Made by a program: the position numbers and the translations under genes
Source: Mycolicibacterium duvalii
Lineage (GTDB): Bacteria; Actinomycetota; Actinomycetes; Mycobacteriales; Mycobacteriaceae
NCBI RefSeq assembly: GCF_010726645.1
Contig: NZ_AP022563.1
Span: 3,534,001-3,598,000 of the forward strand
Length of the DNA: 64,000 bases
Direction: 5' to 3'
In this document: positions 46,769 to 63,309 of the stretch, one piece after another
Layout: each line of letters opens with the position of its first letter
Position numbering within the stretch: the stretch's first letter is position 1
Notes under the pieces: model-generated
Seen by the model: only the letters and a program-made list of their open reading frames with translations
Databases searched by the model: none
What the model was told of the DNA's origin: nothing

Positions 46769-47521
46769 TCACTTCACGTGCTCGCGCAGGAAGGCGATGT
46801 CGTCCTTACGCCCTTCGTCGGCGGTCTCGCAGATCACCGGCGCATCGGCCGCCTGGACCACCGCGACGAGCAGCTGCGGGTCGATCTGGCCGAGCCCGAA
46901 GTTGGCGTGCCGGTCGGCGCCCGAGCCTGCTGCGTCGCGGGAGTCGTTGCAGTGCACCAGGTCGATGCGCCCGGTGATCGCCTTGATCCGATCCACCGCG
47001 TCGATCAAGGCCTCGCCGGCCGCCCACGCGTGGCAGGTGTCCAGACAGAAGCCGATGCCCTTGTCGCCGATGTGATCCCACAGCCGCGCAATCGTGTCGA
47101 AGTGCCGGGCCATCGCGTGGTCGCCGCCGGCAGTGTTCTCCAGATAGACCGGCACGTCGGTCTCGAGGTAGTCCAGCGCCTTGACCCAGCGTTCGAAGCC
47201 GGCGTCCATGTCGTTGTCGTCGGCGTGCCCGCCGTGCACGATCACCGCGGTGGCACCGACGTCGGCGGCCGCGTCGCAGGTGTCCTGCAGGATCTTGCGT
47301 GACGGGATTCGCACACGGTTGTTCGCCGACGCCACGTTGATCAGGTACGGCGCATGCACGTAGACCGGGATCGGTGCGGCCTTGAGCGTTTCGGCGTCGT
47401 CGCGCGGCTTGGGCTTCTTCCAGCTCTGCGGGTTGCCGAGGAAGAACTGCACCACGTCGGCGCCGTCGGCCTGCGCCGCAGCCAGGGGATCGTCACCGTG
47501 GACATGGGAACCTATGAGCAC
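46769..47521 (-). CDS. nfo: Endonuclease IV (deoxyribonuclease IV)
   Basis: 250 residues, AP endonuclease family 2 TIM barrel. Metal ligands are seen in [44 protein letters not shown] and CETADEG. Incises at abasic sites and 3' blocked ends in base-excision repair. GTG start. A TAGACT -10 hexamer ends 7 nt upstream, pointing to a leaderless message. Lies downstream of rpoC as in M. tuberculosis (end, Rv0670). Confidence 0.95.
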   Translation of the reverse strand: MLIGSHVHGDDPLAAAQADGADVVQFFLGNPQSWKKPKPRDDAETLKAAPIPVYVHAPYLINVASANNRVRIPSRKILQDTCDAAADVGATAVIVHGGHADDNDMDAGFERWVKALDYLETDVPVYLENTAGGDHAMARHFDTIARLWDHIGDKGIGFCLDTCHAWAAGEALIDAVDRIKAITGRIDLVHCNDSRDAAGSGADRHANFGLGQIDPQLLVAVVQAADAPVICETADEGRKDDIAFLREHVK

Positions 47522-47528
47522 GACGCCG

Positions 47529-47534
47529 AGTCTA
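47529..47534 (-). promoter_or_regulatory. -10 element of the endonuclease IV gene (leaderless start)
   Basis: TAGACT on the minus strand, separated from the GTG start by exactly 7 nt. A poor -35 (TTGTGG at 19 nt) lies further up. No Shine-Dalgarno sequence. Confidence 0.6.
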
Positions 47535-47642
47535 GGCGGGACCTAAGTGAGCGCCACAACGTCACCCTGAGGGCGTTGCCGTGTACATATACCCTTCCCG
47601 GCGTTCTCAGCGCGACATTGCGTCAGTGCGCCCAACGAAAAA

Positions 47643-47664
47643 GCCCCCGCACGAATGCGGGGGC
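47643..47664 (-). terminator. Terminator of the rpoB-rpoC operon
   Basis: Perfect 9-bp GC-rich stem (47643-47651 with 47656-47664) with UUCG loop in the RNA, followed by TTTTTCG. Sixteen nt past the rpoC stop. Confidence 0.93.
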
Positions 47665-47679
47665 CTTTTCCGTTGTTGC

Positions 47680-51657
<3,978 letters not shown>

Positions 51658-51671
51658 TTAGTGACCAATAA

Positions 51672-55205
<3,534 letters not shown>

Positions 55206-55210
55206 TCAGG

Positions 55211-55336
55211 ATCCGGATGCTCCGGATGGAGGTGTGCCACCGGACCCTGCGCCGCGCATCTGCGTCGGTTCGGCTGGCTTCACCAACCTGTCCGGACGCA
55301 GGGCACGGATCTAGATCTCTGAGCAGACCTCAGAGA
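55211..55336 (-). other. Structured part of the rpoB leader (two hairpins)
   Basis: Two perfect hairpins: 55211-55227 (7-bp stem, TGC loop) and 55316-55336 (8-bp stem TCTCTGAG/CTCAGAGA, 5-nt loop). Neither is followed by a run of U, so they are not simple terminators. They lie between promoter (55399-55427) and start codon (55190). Confidence 0.55.
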
Positions 55337-55398
55337 ACCGCGTGCGAAGCGGGTCTTGGAAAACCGGAGTGGGCAGGATGCAGCCAGCGCAACGTCCA

Positions 55399-55427
55399 AC
55401 AATAGCGCAGGACGCAACATTCCTCAA
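55399..55427 (-). promoter_or_regulatory. rpoB: Promoter of rpoB-rpoC
   Basis: Minus strand: -35 TTGAGG (55422-55427), 17-nt spacer, -10 TATTGT (55399-55404), followed by TGGACG. It resembles the rpsL promoter (37585-37612). Located 61 nt past the stop of the secreted hydrolase gene. Confidence 0.7.
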
Positions 55428-55487
55428 CAACCGCGTGCATCCTCGACTACATGGGGCGCGTGGCCGGTCGGGCGCTGGCTGGCCGTC

Positions 55488-57206
55488 TCAACCCGTGCAT
55501 ACATGCTGGCCAATAGATTGGCCCGGTTTCGCCCCGTCGTCAAGAGATAACGCGGTGTTTGGTGTGGAGTTTTTCGACAGGTGCGCGGCGCCGGTGTCCG
55601 ATGCGGGCAGGCAGCCGGTGAGGTTCAGCGTGAAGATCCACTGCGAGAACGCGGTGAACACCACGTCGATCAGGGTCAGCCGTTCCGGCGGCCCGGGCGA
55701 GACGTAGGCCTGCGCCGGGCCCCGCGACGTGGCGATCTGCAGGACCTCTCCGGCGGCCCCGTAGTACGGCGACTGCAGGTCGGGACCGAGTCCGGCGAAC
55801 ATGTCGTTGATCCACGCGGCGCTGAGCAGTTCGGCCGCCTTGACGTTCTCGGCCCTGGAGATACCGGTGACCAGGTTCAGCGACAGCTGGACGAGCGGGT
55901 TGCCGCCGGTCATCGGGTCGGAATGCAGTCCGCCGATCAACCGCACTCCGGTGAACGCGCCGGGTCGTGCGGTCGCCAGGGCGGTGTTGGCCGCCCCGTT
56001 CTGGTTCCAGAAGTAGGACTTGCCCGACAGGTTGAAGACGGGCACGTCGACCGGGAGTGCGGCCAGCGCGTTGGGCACCACCGGCCCGAAGCCGACCCCG
56101 TCGAGCATCACCACCCCGGCCAGCCGGTCCAGCGTGCCCGCGCCCGCCATCGCTCCGGCGGCACCGGCGGCCAGGCCCCCGCCGAGGGAGTGCCCGACGA
56201 ACACCACGTCGTCCACCCCGGCCAGCAGCGTGCCGTACCCCGCGGCCTGCGCACTGTCGGCCAGTGCGGTGCTGTCCGCCGCGAACAGCTTCGCCACCGC
56301 CTGGTGCATCGGCGACCCGCCCAACCAGCACCCGTCGCAGGCCAGGAAGTTCGAGGTGAGCGACACGGTGACGACGACGCTGTCGGTGGCCTCGGCCAAC
56401 CGGGCGGCTGTGTGGCTGTAGAACGGGCCGGCCGCCAGGAATCCGTGCTGGAAATAGATCAACCGGGTCGGCGGCGGGCCGTCGGGCACGTACCAGTCCG
56501 CCAGGGCACGGTAGCCGTCCCCGCAATCGATCTCGAGCATCGAGGTGGAGACGGTCACGTCGCTGTCGCGCGGCAGGATCGGCGGTCCGCCGAGCACCCG
56601 CAGCGCCAGCCCGTAGACGTTGAACACGGCGCTGCCGAGCAGGCTGAGCACGGTCGGCCGGCCGGGTCCGGTTGCCGCCGCGGAGGCCTCGGCGTTGCGC
56701 AGGGCCCGACGCACCGACGCCGGAGATTCCGTGGGTGCTGCGGCGTCCGGCGCCGCGGCTTCTGTGGCAACGATGCGCCGCTCGACAGGTCGAGGGTCGG
56801 GCTCCTCCGCCGGCTCGTCGACCGGCCCTGTCTCGGCCGGCGCTGTCTCGGCCGGCTCTGTCTCGGTCGGTTCTGTCTCGGTCGGCTCTTCTTGGGTCGG
56901 TTCTGTCTCGGTCGGCTCTTCTTGGGTCGGTTTCTCTTCGACCGGTTCCGTGTCGACGGACTCGTGTTCGACCACAGCCTCGACCGGCCGCGTCCCGGAG
57001 CGCTGACGTCTCTCGCGGCGCGTCTCAGTGCGGTCTGCCCGCGTCTCGGCGCGGGCGCTGCCGGTGTCGGCCGATGTGGCACTGGACCTCGTGTCTGGCC
57101 CGTCCCCGGTTTCCGCGTCGGCCACCCCGGCGCCGGCGAGCATGGCTGCCGACAGTCCCGCGGTGACGATGCCGGCACCGACCAGCGAAGTCACTCGTCG
57201 CCGCAT
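55488..57206 (-). CDS. Secreted alpha/beta hydrolase with acidic repeat linker (paralogue 1)
   Basis: 572 residues from the ATG at 57206, after a purine-rich GGACGGGGGC stretch; a TTG at 57242 is also in frame. Signal peptide with AGVADA cleavage site, then an Arg/Glu/Thr-rich region and a Pro-Thr-Glu repeat (about 90-140) from tandem 15- and 30-bp DNA units. C-terminal alpha/beta hydrolase with YFQHGFLAAGPFY (oxyanion area), nucleophile GHSLGGG, and a conserved-looking GGLHSDPM late His. Substrate unknown; probably a lipid or ester in the envelope. Paralogue of the next gene. Confidence 0.82.
   Translation of the reverse strand: MRRRVTSLVGAGIVTAGLSAAMLAGAGVADAETGDGPDTRSSATSADTGSARAETRADRTETRRERRQRSGTRPVEAVVEHESVDTEPVEEKPTQEEPTETEPTQEEPTETEPTETEPAETAPAETGPVDEPAEEPDPRPVERRIVATEAAAPDAAAPTESPASVRRALRNAEASAAATGPGRPTVLSLLGSAVFNVYGLALRVLGGPPILPRDSDVTVSTSMLEIDCGDGYRALADWYVPDGPPPTRLIYFQHGFLAAGPFYSHTAARLAEATDSVVVTVSLTSNFLACDGCWLGGSPMHQAVAKLFAADSTALADSAQAAGYGTLLAGVDDVVFVGHSLGGGLAAGAAGAMAGAGTLDRLAGVVMLDGVGFGPVVPNALAALPVDVPVFNLSGKSYFWNQNGAANTALATARPGAFTGVRLIGGLHSDPMTGGNPLVQLSLNLVTGISRAENVKAAELLSAAWINDMFAGLGPDLQSPYYGAAGEVLQIATSRGPAQAYVSPGPPERLTLIDVVFTAFSQWIFTLNLTGCLPASDTGAAHLSKNSTPNTALSLDDGAKPGQSIGQHVCTG
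56826..56930. repeat. Tandem repeats coding the Pro-Thr-Glu linker
   Basis: About three 15-bp units (GCGCTGTCTCGGCCG-like) followed by two identical 30-bp units, 56871-56900 and 56901-56930. All in frame; the minus-strand product is Glu-Pro-Thr-Glu and Glu-Pro-Thr-Gln type repeats. Confidence 0.8.
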
Positions 57207-57369
57207 CGACAGCCCCCGTCCCTTGGCGCCCGAATCCGGCAAACGCTACCGCGCACCGACCACAGCCGCGCCGATTTGGCCGGCGTTGTCCGGCCAAAGT
57301 GCACTGAGCGTCGCGGCGACCGGCCGATGACGACCGTGCGTGCACCTTCGCGGAAAACGCATGCGACGC

Positions 57370-58989
57370 TCAGGCCGCCAACCGGCCAGCCGGCCGGCAG
57401 TCGACGGCAGCCGGGTTGAGCAGGCACGCGAACACCTGGTGCAGCGAGCCGAGCGGAATCGTCTCCACCGACAGCACCTCGGCCTCCTGGCGCCACCAGC
57501 CGGCGAGGATCTCCAGCGACGAGCCCGGCTGGCCGTAGAACTTGGCGGTGTGGGTGCCCCGGAGCAGGTCGCCGATCCACCCCGCAGCGACGGTCTCGCT
57601 GACCGCGACGTTGCCCGGCGCGGAGAAGCCGGTGGCCAGGTAGGCCAGGAATTGCACCGTCGGGCTGGCGCTCTGCATCCCGTCGGAGTGCTTGCCGCCG
57701 CTGAGCAGGAGGCCGGTGAACTCCCCCGGGCGGGCCTTGGCGAGGTGATAGCTGGCCTCGCCGTAGACGTTCCAGTTGGCCGGTTCGGCGGCCAGGTTGT
57801 ACACCGGGATCGAGGTGGGGATCTTGGCCAGCGCGGTCGCCATAGTGCCGAAGAACGCGGCACCGTCGAGCATCACCACACCGGCGAGGTCGTCGGCCTC
57901 GCCCCGCTCGACGAGATAGCCGGCCGCGCCGACCGCCGCGCCACCGCCGGCCGAGTGGCCAGACAGCACGACCCGGTCGGGCAGCCGCCCGTTGTACCCG
58001 GCGAGCTTGGCGCTGGCCTGCAGCGCCTCCCGATCCCCGGTGAACAGGTCGGCGATCGCGCGATAGGTGTGCGGCAGCATCAGCGGGTAGTTCTCGAGGT
58101 CGAAGACGTTCCACGTCAGCGTCGGCGCGACGACGATGCTGTTGGTCTTCTCCGCCAGGTAGGCCGCCGTCGCGCTGTAGAACGATGCGGTGGCCAGGAA
58201 GCCGTGCTGGAAGTAGATGATCCCGGTCGGGCGGCGAGTGCTGGTTGGGAAGTACCAGTCGGCCTTCACCTCGACACCGTCTCCGAGCACCAGGGTGGAG
58301 CGCTCGGCGCGGACCCGGCTACCGAACGGGGCCCGCAACGGACCGGCGAGAAACTCCATCGTGCGGGTGTAGAGGTTGTACACCGCGGTACCGATGTCGT
58401 TGAGCGTGTCGAAGACCTTGGCCAGCTCGTTCGCCGCGCCCACCCACGGGTTCTGCGCGGCCGACGCCCGCAGCACCACCGCGTCGTCGCGCGAAGAGAA
58501 GTCGGTCTCGATGCTCTGCACGAACGTGCTCTCATCGGGGACCTCGTCGTCGGCCGCATCGGCGGGGACCTCGTCGTCGACGCGCTGCGCCTTCTTCTCG
58601 TCGTCCCCCACGGGGAGAGACGGCGCAGGTTCCTCCGGTGCGGCCACGTCATCCGAGGTCCGCTCCGGCGTCTCGGCCTCCGCGGTACCGGCCTCGACGT
58701 CGGTTCGCTCGACATCCGGCTCGGGTTCGGGTTCCCGACGTAGCGCCGCACGGCGGCTCTCGACGCGCGCGGCGCGGTCGAGCCGCGCATCCGCCCGCGA
58801 CGTCGATTCGGTGCGTCTGTCCTGCGAACCGGCCTTGGAGTCAGCGGTCCGGCTGGACGCGGGCGCCCCGGAATCCGCTGCTGACGCACTTCCCTCGGCA
58901 TTCGCGACGCCCGCTCCGGCGAACATCGCAGCTGACACACCCCCCGCCAATACGCCTGCCCCCAACAGGACTCGATAGCGGTCGACCAT
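57370..58989 (-). CDS. Secreted alpha/beta hydrolase (paralogue 2)
   Basis: 539 residues from the ATG at 58989, which follows GGGAGAAG. Signal peptide ending at GVANA, then a low-complexity Ala/Glu/Arg/Asp region (about 35-160), then a hydrolase domain with YFQHGFLATASFY, nucleophile GHSAGGG, and SGGKHSDGMQ. The order of blocks is the same as in the neighbour (55488-57206), with the same unusual layout, so the two are tandem duplicates that kept different linkers. No repeat in this linker. Likely exported esterase or lipase; substrate unknown. Confidence 0.82.
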   Translation of the reverse strand: MVDRYRVLLGAGVLAGGVSAAMFAGAGVANAEGSASAADSGAPASSRTADSKAGSQDRRTESTSRADARLDRAARVESRRAALRREPEPEPDVERTDVEAGTAEAETPERTSDDVAAPEEPAPSLPVGDDEKKAQRVDDEVPADAADDEVPDESTFVQSIETDFSSRDDAVVLRASAAQNPWVGAANELAKVFDTLNDIGTAVYNLYTRTMEFLAGPLRAPFGSRVRAERSTLVLGDGVEVKADWYFPTSTRRPTGIIYFQHGFLATASFYSATAAYLAEKTNSIVVAPTLTWNVFDLENYPLMLPHTYRAIADLFTGDREALQASAKLAGYNGRLPDRVVLSGHSAGGGAAVGAAGYLVERGEADDLAGVVMLDGAAFFGTMATALAKIPTSIPVYNLAAEPANWNVYGEASYHLAKARPGEFTGLLLSGGKHSDGMQSASPTVQFLAYLATGFSAPGNVAVSETVAAGWIGDLLRGTHTAKFYGQPGSSLEILAGWWRQEAEVLSVETIPLGSLHQVFACLLNPAAVDCRPAGRLAA

Positions 58990-59043
58990 TCTTCTCCCGG
59001 GTTGAGTACCACAGAAATGTGCACGCGCACGCGATCCTGGCAA

Positions 59044-59073
59044 ACTCTATAAGCGCCAGCGTCAATTTCGCAA
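59044..59073 (-). promoter_or_regulatory. Possible promoter of hydrolase paralogue 2
   Basis: Minus strand -10 TAGAGT (59044-59049), 18-nt spacer, -35 TTGCGA (59068-59073), 55 nt before the ATG. The rest of the ~300-nt intergenic region up to the mceG terminator shows no gene. Confidence 0.4.
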
Positions 59074-59286
59074 CCCCGCGACACGAAAAAATGGCAGCCG
59101 CCCGGCATTCCCTCGATTCCGCTGATAGAGGTCTGATATCAGGTGGCACCGGGCGTCGGACAGCGCGGAGTCGCGAGAGGCGTCCAAATCTTGACTGCTG
59201 TCAGTGCAAAATCAGCAACGGTGGCCACTTCTGCCCCGCGCGTGCGCGGATCCCGCCGGCCCGAGCCGGGACCGAACACACAAAAA

Positions 59287-59321
59287 GGGCCGGGCCCGGA
59301 CGCGACGTCCGGACCCGGCCT
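59287..59321 (-). terminator. Terminator of mceG
   Basis: GC-rich hairpin with 15 pairs and one internal mismatch (59287-59302 with 59306-59321), 3-nt loop, followed on the minus strand by TTTTTGTG, starting 21 nt after the mceG stop. Confidence 0.88.
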
Positions 59322-59342
59322 TCTCGGGTGAAGCTCAGCTGG

Positions 59343-60419
59343 TCAGCGGTCTCCTGCCACCGGGATGCGACCCGTCGGCGCATCGTCCTCGGCGTGCTGC
59401 TGACGCGTGGTGCTGTCGTCGGGGTAGTCCTGCACGGAGTGCTGCTGGCCCTCGAGGTCCTGCCGGATGGCTTCCTGGGCGGCCGGCGGCAGCGTGTGCA
59501 TGATCTCGCGCACGCGAGCCTGGCGGCGCGCGACGGCCTTGCGCTCGGGCATCCCGGGGGTGGCCATGACCTGCGGCGGCACGCCCTCGATCTCCTCCAC
59601 GCCACCGTCGTGGTGGCCGGCGTCGATCATGGCCTGCTCCTCGGCCATCGTCGACTCGTCCTTCTCCTCGGACATGCCGATCGGCCCGATCCGGCGACCG
59701 TTGAGGAACTGCTTGACCACCGGCTCGTCACTGGTCAGCAGCACCTCGCGGGGGCCGAACATGACCAGCTTCTTGCGGAACAGCATGCCCATGTTGTCGG
59801 GCACGGTCCGGGCGATGTTGATGTTGTGCGTCACGATCAGGATCGTGCAGTCGATCTGGGCGTTGATGTCGATCAGCAGCTGGGACAGGTAGGCGGTACG
59901 CACCGGGTCAAGACCGGAGTCCGGCTCGTCGCAGAGGATGATCTGCGGGTCGAGCACCAGCGAGCGGGCCAGGCCGGCGCGCTTGCGCATACCGCCGGAG
60001 ATCTCGCCGGGGAACTTGTTCTCGTCCCCGCCCAGACCAACCAGGTCCAGCTTCTCCATGACGATCTTGCGGATCTCGGATTCCTTCTTCTTCGTGTGCT
60101 CACGAAGCGGGAACGCGGTGTTGTCGTAGAGGCTCATCGAGCCGAACAGTGCGCCGTCCTGGAACATCACGCCGAACAGCGTGCGGATCTCGTAGAGCTC
60201 CTTGGCCGAGCACTCGATGATGTTGGTGCCGTCGACGATGATCCGGCCGCGCTCGGGGCGCAGCAGACCGATCAGCGACTTCAGGAAGACTGATTTGCCG
60301 GTACCTGACGGGCCGAGCAGAACGCTGACCTCACCTGCGGGGAGGTCGAACGTGACGTCCTCCCAGATTCGCTGGGCTCCGAAGGACTTCGTCAGTCCCT
60401 CAACCTGAATGCCAATGCC
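59343..60419 (-). CDS. mceG: Mce-system ABC ATPase MceG (Mkl)
   Basis: 358 residues from a GTG at 60419 with an AGAGG site; a TTG at 60437 is less likely. Walker A GPSGTGKS at 37-44, signature ISGGMRKRAGLARSL, Walker B ILCDEPDSGLDP. After the ATPase domain is a ~100-residue C-terminal extension (GMSEEKDESTMAEEQAM and the RQARVREIMHTLPP region) seen in MceG. It energises several Mce lipid and sterol importers, binding YrbE permeases encoded elsewhere. Monocistronic with its own terminator, as in M. tuberculosis (Rv0655). Confidence 0.95.
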   Translation of the reverse strand, partial: GIGIQVEGLTKSFGAQRIWEDVTFDLPAGEVSVLLGPSGTGKSVFLKSLIGLLRPERGRIIVDGTNIIECSAKELYEIRTLFGVMFQDGALFGSMSLYDNTAFPLREHTKKKESEIRKIVMEKLDLVGLGGDENKFPGEISGGMRKRAGLARSLVLDPQIILCDEPDSGLDPVRTAYLSQLLIDINAQIDCTILIVTHNINIARTVPDNMGMLFRKKLVMFGPREVLLTSDEPVVKQFLNGRRIGPIGMSEEKDESTMAEEQAMIDAGHHDGGVEEIEGVPPQVMATPGMPERKAVARRQARVREIMHTLPPAAQEAIRQDLEGQQHSVQDYPDDSTTRQQHAEDDAPTGRIPVAGDR

Positions 60420-60577
60420 CACGCGGATTCCTCTCAACCAGTCCCGGATTCCTCACCACACACATCCCGCCTGTGGCTTGAGTCACTGTAGCTTACGCTC
60501 CACGCGGGCAACACCGGACCAAGATCCGCAGGTTGGACATCTCGGCGGCCCCGCGCGCACCTTTGCCGGATCGGATC

Positions 60578-63262
60578 TCAGCCGACAGGCTCGGCGCCGA
60601 GCAGCACATGGCGCGCGGCTTCCGTACGCGAGGCGACGCCGAGCTTCCGGTAAACGCGGTAGAGGTGGTTGGCGACCGTCTTGGGGCTCAGATGCAGCCG
60701 CGTGGCGATCTGCTGATTGGTCAGGCCTCGCGCCACCTCGTCGAGCACCCGGCGTTCGACGTCGGTCAGCCGGTCGACCACGGCCGGACCGAGGTGCGGG
60801 TTACTCAGCTCAGTCAGCCGCGCAGCCCACACCCCCGCGCCGAGGCGGCGCACGGCGTACTGCGCATCGGCGAGGGTCCGGTCGAACTCGGGACCGCTTT
60901 CCAGCAGCTGCGCCTTGTCCAACAGGGTGCGTGCCCGGTCGAACAGGTCCGTTTCGGGGTCGTACCCCGCGATCGCGCGATCGAACATGTCGAGCGCGGC
61001 GGCGGGATCTCGCGCGACCGTACAGATCGCGCCGGCACGCCACGCGGTCGCGGCCGTCCACCGGCTCGCGCCGGGGGTCTGGGCGACCTCTCGCAGGTGG
61101 GCGACGACGGCGCCGGCCTCCTCGCTGCGACCGAGAGCCACGTAGGCCTCCACCAGGTCGGCGTGCCAGCGCGCTAGCTGCGGCGCCAGGAGGCCGCTGA
61201 TCTGCTCGAACGACCAGCATTCCGCGAGATGGGTGACGGCGTCCGCGTGCCGTCCCGCCAGGAGTGCGGCCAGGCCGGCGTTGGCGAGCAGGAAGTACCG
61301 GGCGCCAAATGTCGACTGCTGGTCGGAGATGTCGAACCCCAGCCGGAAGTCGTGTGCCGCTGCCTCGTCGTCGCCGCGGATCGCGTGCACCCGCCCACGA
61401 AGAGACAGCCAGAACGGGGCGAACGCCCGCTGTCCGGTGGCCAGGCTGAGTGCGATCGACTCGTCGAGGCAGTCCATCGCCTCGTCGAACCGGGATGCGC
61501 GCACCTGCGTCTCACCGAGCGCGCCGAACGCCATCGCCAGCGATGCTCGGGCACCCATCCGGCGGGAGTGCGCGATCAACGCAGTCAGATGCGTGGCGGC
61601 CGCGTCATATCTCTCGGCGAGGGCGAACGCCCGCCCGAGGTGCAATCCGACCAAGGGGTCCACCTCGATCAGCGCGGCGGGGTCGATGGCCTCGTGGAGC
61701 GTTTCGACGATCTCATTGGCCCGCGCCTCGTTCTGCGCGCTCACGGCGTGGGCCAGGATCACCCGGGCCACGGCTTGCTGCGGCGAACCGGGGCGACTCC
61801 GGGCGACGGCCACCTCTGCACTTCTGCCCACCTCGCCGACCATCCCCAACATGCCCAGCGGCAGGGCCATCGTGGCGTAGACCACGCCCTGCTCGTCGGC
61901 GGCGGCGCCGGCTGCGGCTTCCTGCAGTCGCTGCCAGGCCCGGGCCGGCTCGCCGTGGAGGGCCTCCAGCGTCGCCATCCTGAGCATCGCCGTGGTGCGC
62001 GGCTGGGTGTCCGCCGGGTCGTCCAGCACGTCCTGCAGACGACGCCGGGCGGCGCCGGCTTCGCCTGCGGCGGCGAGCAGGGTGGCGGCGTCGACGCGAA
62101 GCCGGCCGCGCCGCGCCTCGTCGCCGGTGATGTCGACTGCACGGTCGAGGAGCCGCGCCGCCGCCTCGGCTCCCCCGCGGGCACGCAACTGCCACGACGC
62201 TTCGGCGATCTCGTCGACCAGAGCATCATCGGGCCCGGTGGTGCCGCGCGCGCGGTGAGCCAGTCGCACCTCCTCGGGCAGCGACGTCGCATCGGCCAAC
62301 TCCAGATTGAGCTGTCGCCACCGATGCCGGGGCATTCGGTTGACGGTCGCATTGCGCAGGAGTGGGTGGCTGAGCACCAACCGACCCCCGTCGAGACCGG
62401 CCAGCCCGGCTTCCTCCAGTTCTGTCAACGCTCGGCCCCCGGCCCCCGGCCGAAGCGCGGTCAGCAGCGACCACGATCCATCGGCGGAGACGGCGGCCAG
62501 CTCGAGCACCTCGCGAGACTCCGGGCTCAATCGGGCCAACTGTGCGGTGAACACGGTGTGCAGGGCGCCGGTCAGCGGGAAGTCCTCCGGCAACAACTGA
62601 TTGCCGGCGAGTTGCTGGGGCGACAGCGACGCGGGCAGGTGGGTCAGCGCCAGCGGGTTGCCCCCCGAAACCTCCAACAACCGCTCGGCCACGTGACCGG
62701 CGATCGGGACCGGGCTGGATTGGTGCAGCAGGGTTGCGGCGCCGTCGGCGTCGAGTCCCCGAAGCCGATGGACGGGGAACCCCTCGGCGAACGCCTCCGC
62801 CGACGGCACGGGCCGACCGGTCACGACGACCAGAACATCGCCGGGCGCGCAGCGCCGCAACGCGAGGTTGAGCGCCGTGACGCTCGCCGGGTCGGCATCG
62901 TGGATGTCGTCGATCAGCACGGCACCGGGACCGGCGCTCCCACGGTCGACCAGCGCCCCCGTCAACGCCTCCGCGGCCTGTAGCGGGTCGATCTCGCCCA
63001 GAATCCGGGCCGCCGCGTGATCGTCACCCAGAGCCTGCGCGATCCCCGCGGCGGCCGACATCGGTGCCGACAGGTCACCGCCCTGGCAGACCACCAGCCG
63101 TGCGGGTGTCCCGATGAAACCGGCGAGCCACGAAATCGCTTCGGATTTTCCGATTCCCGCGTCGCCGAGCAGGACGAGAGTGCCGCCGGCGCCGTGGCAG
63201 GCATGTTGCCACCCTTTGCGCAGGGTGTCGGTCAGATCCGGCCGCCACGCGATGCCCGCCAT
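60578..63262 (-). CDS. Large ATP-binding LuxR-family regulator (LAL type)
   Basis: 894 residues. Walker A GDAGIGKS at 33-40 and a Walker B-like AVLIDDIHDAD near 112-122 form an N-terminal AAA/STAND-type ATPase. A long TPR-like helical middle follows (about 330-800). The C-terminal LuxR helix-turn-helix is LTDVERRVLDEVARGLTNQQIA then TRLHLSPKTVANHLYRVYRKLG. These regulators bind ATP and activate transcription in response to unknown ligands (MalT-like). No obvious target operon; 47 nt downstream of a DUF4333 gene on the same strand. Confidence 0.88.
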   Translation of the reverse strand: MAGIAWRPDLTDTLRKGWQHACHGAGGTLVLLGDAGIGKSEAISWLAGFIGTPARLVVCQGGDLSAPMSAAAGIAQALGDDHAAARILGEIDPLQAAEALTGALVDRGSAGPGAVLIDDIHDADPASVTALNLALRRCAPGDVLVVVTGRPVPSAEAFAEGFPVHRLRGLDADGAATLLHQSSPVPIAGHVAERLLEVSGGNPLALTHLPASLSPQQLAGNQLLPEDFPLTGALHTVFTAQLARLSPESREVLELAAVSADGSWSLLTALRPGAGGRALTELEEAGLAGLDGGRLVLSHPLLRNATVNRMPRHRWRQLNLELADATSLPEEVRLAHRARGTTGPDDALVDEIAEASWQLRARGGAEAAARLLDRAVDITGDEARRGRLRVDAATLLAAAGEAGAARRRLQDVLDDPADTQPRTTAMLRMATLEALHGEPARAWQRLQEAAAGAAADEQGVVYATMALPLGMLGMVGEVGRSAEVAVARSRPGSPQQAVARVILAHAVSAQNEARANEIVETLHEAIDPAALIEVDPLVGLHLGRAFALAERYDAAATHLTALIAHSRRMGARASLAMAFGALGETQVRASRFDEAMDCLDESIALSLATGQRAFAPFWLSLRGRVHAIRGDDEAAAHDFRLGFDISDQQSTFGARYFLLANAGLAALLAGRHADAVTHLAECWSFEQISGLLAPQLARWHADLVEAYVALGRSEEAGAVVAHLREVAQTPGASRWTAATAWRAGAICTVARDPAAALDMFDRAIAGYDPETDLFDRARTLLDKAQLLESGPEFDRTLADAQYAVRRLGAGVWAARLTELSNPHLGPAVVDRLTDVERRVLDEVARGLTNQQIATRLHLSPKTVANHLYRVYRKLGVASRTEAARHVLLGAEPVG

Positions 63263-63309
63263 TGTGCAGGCAAGGTTAACGCAGTTGGTGCCGCCCGCGA
63301 GTCGATGTG

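Noticed and set aside
46523..46930. Short tandem repeats as a CRISPR array
   Set aside because: Units are in frame within a coding gene, adjacent without spacers and of 18 bp.
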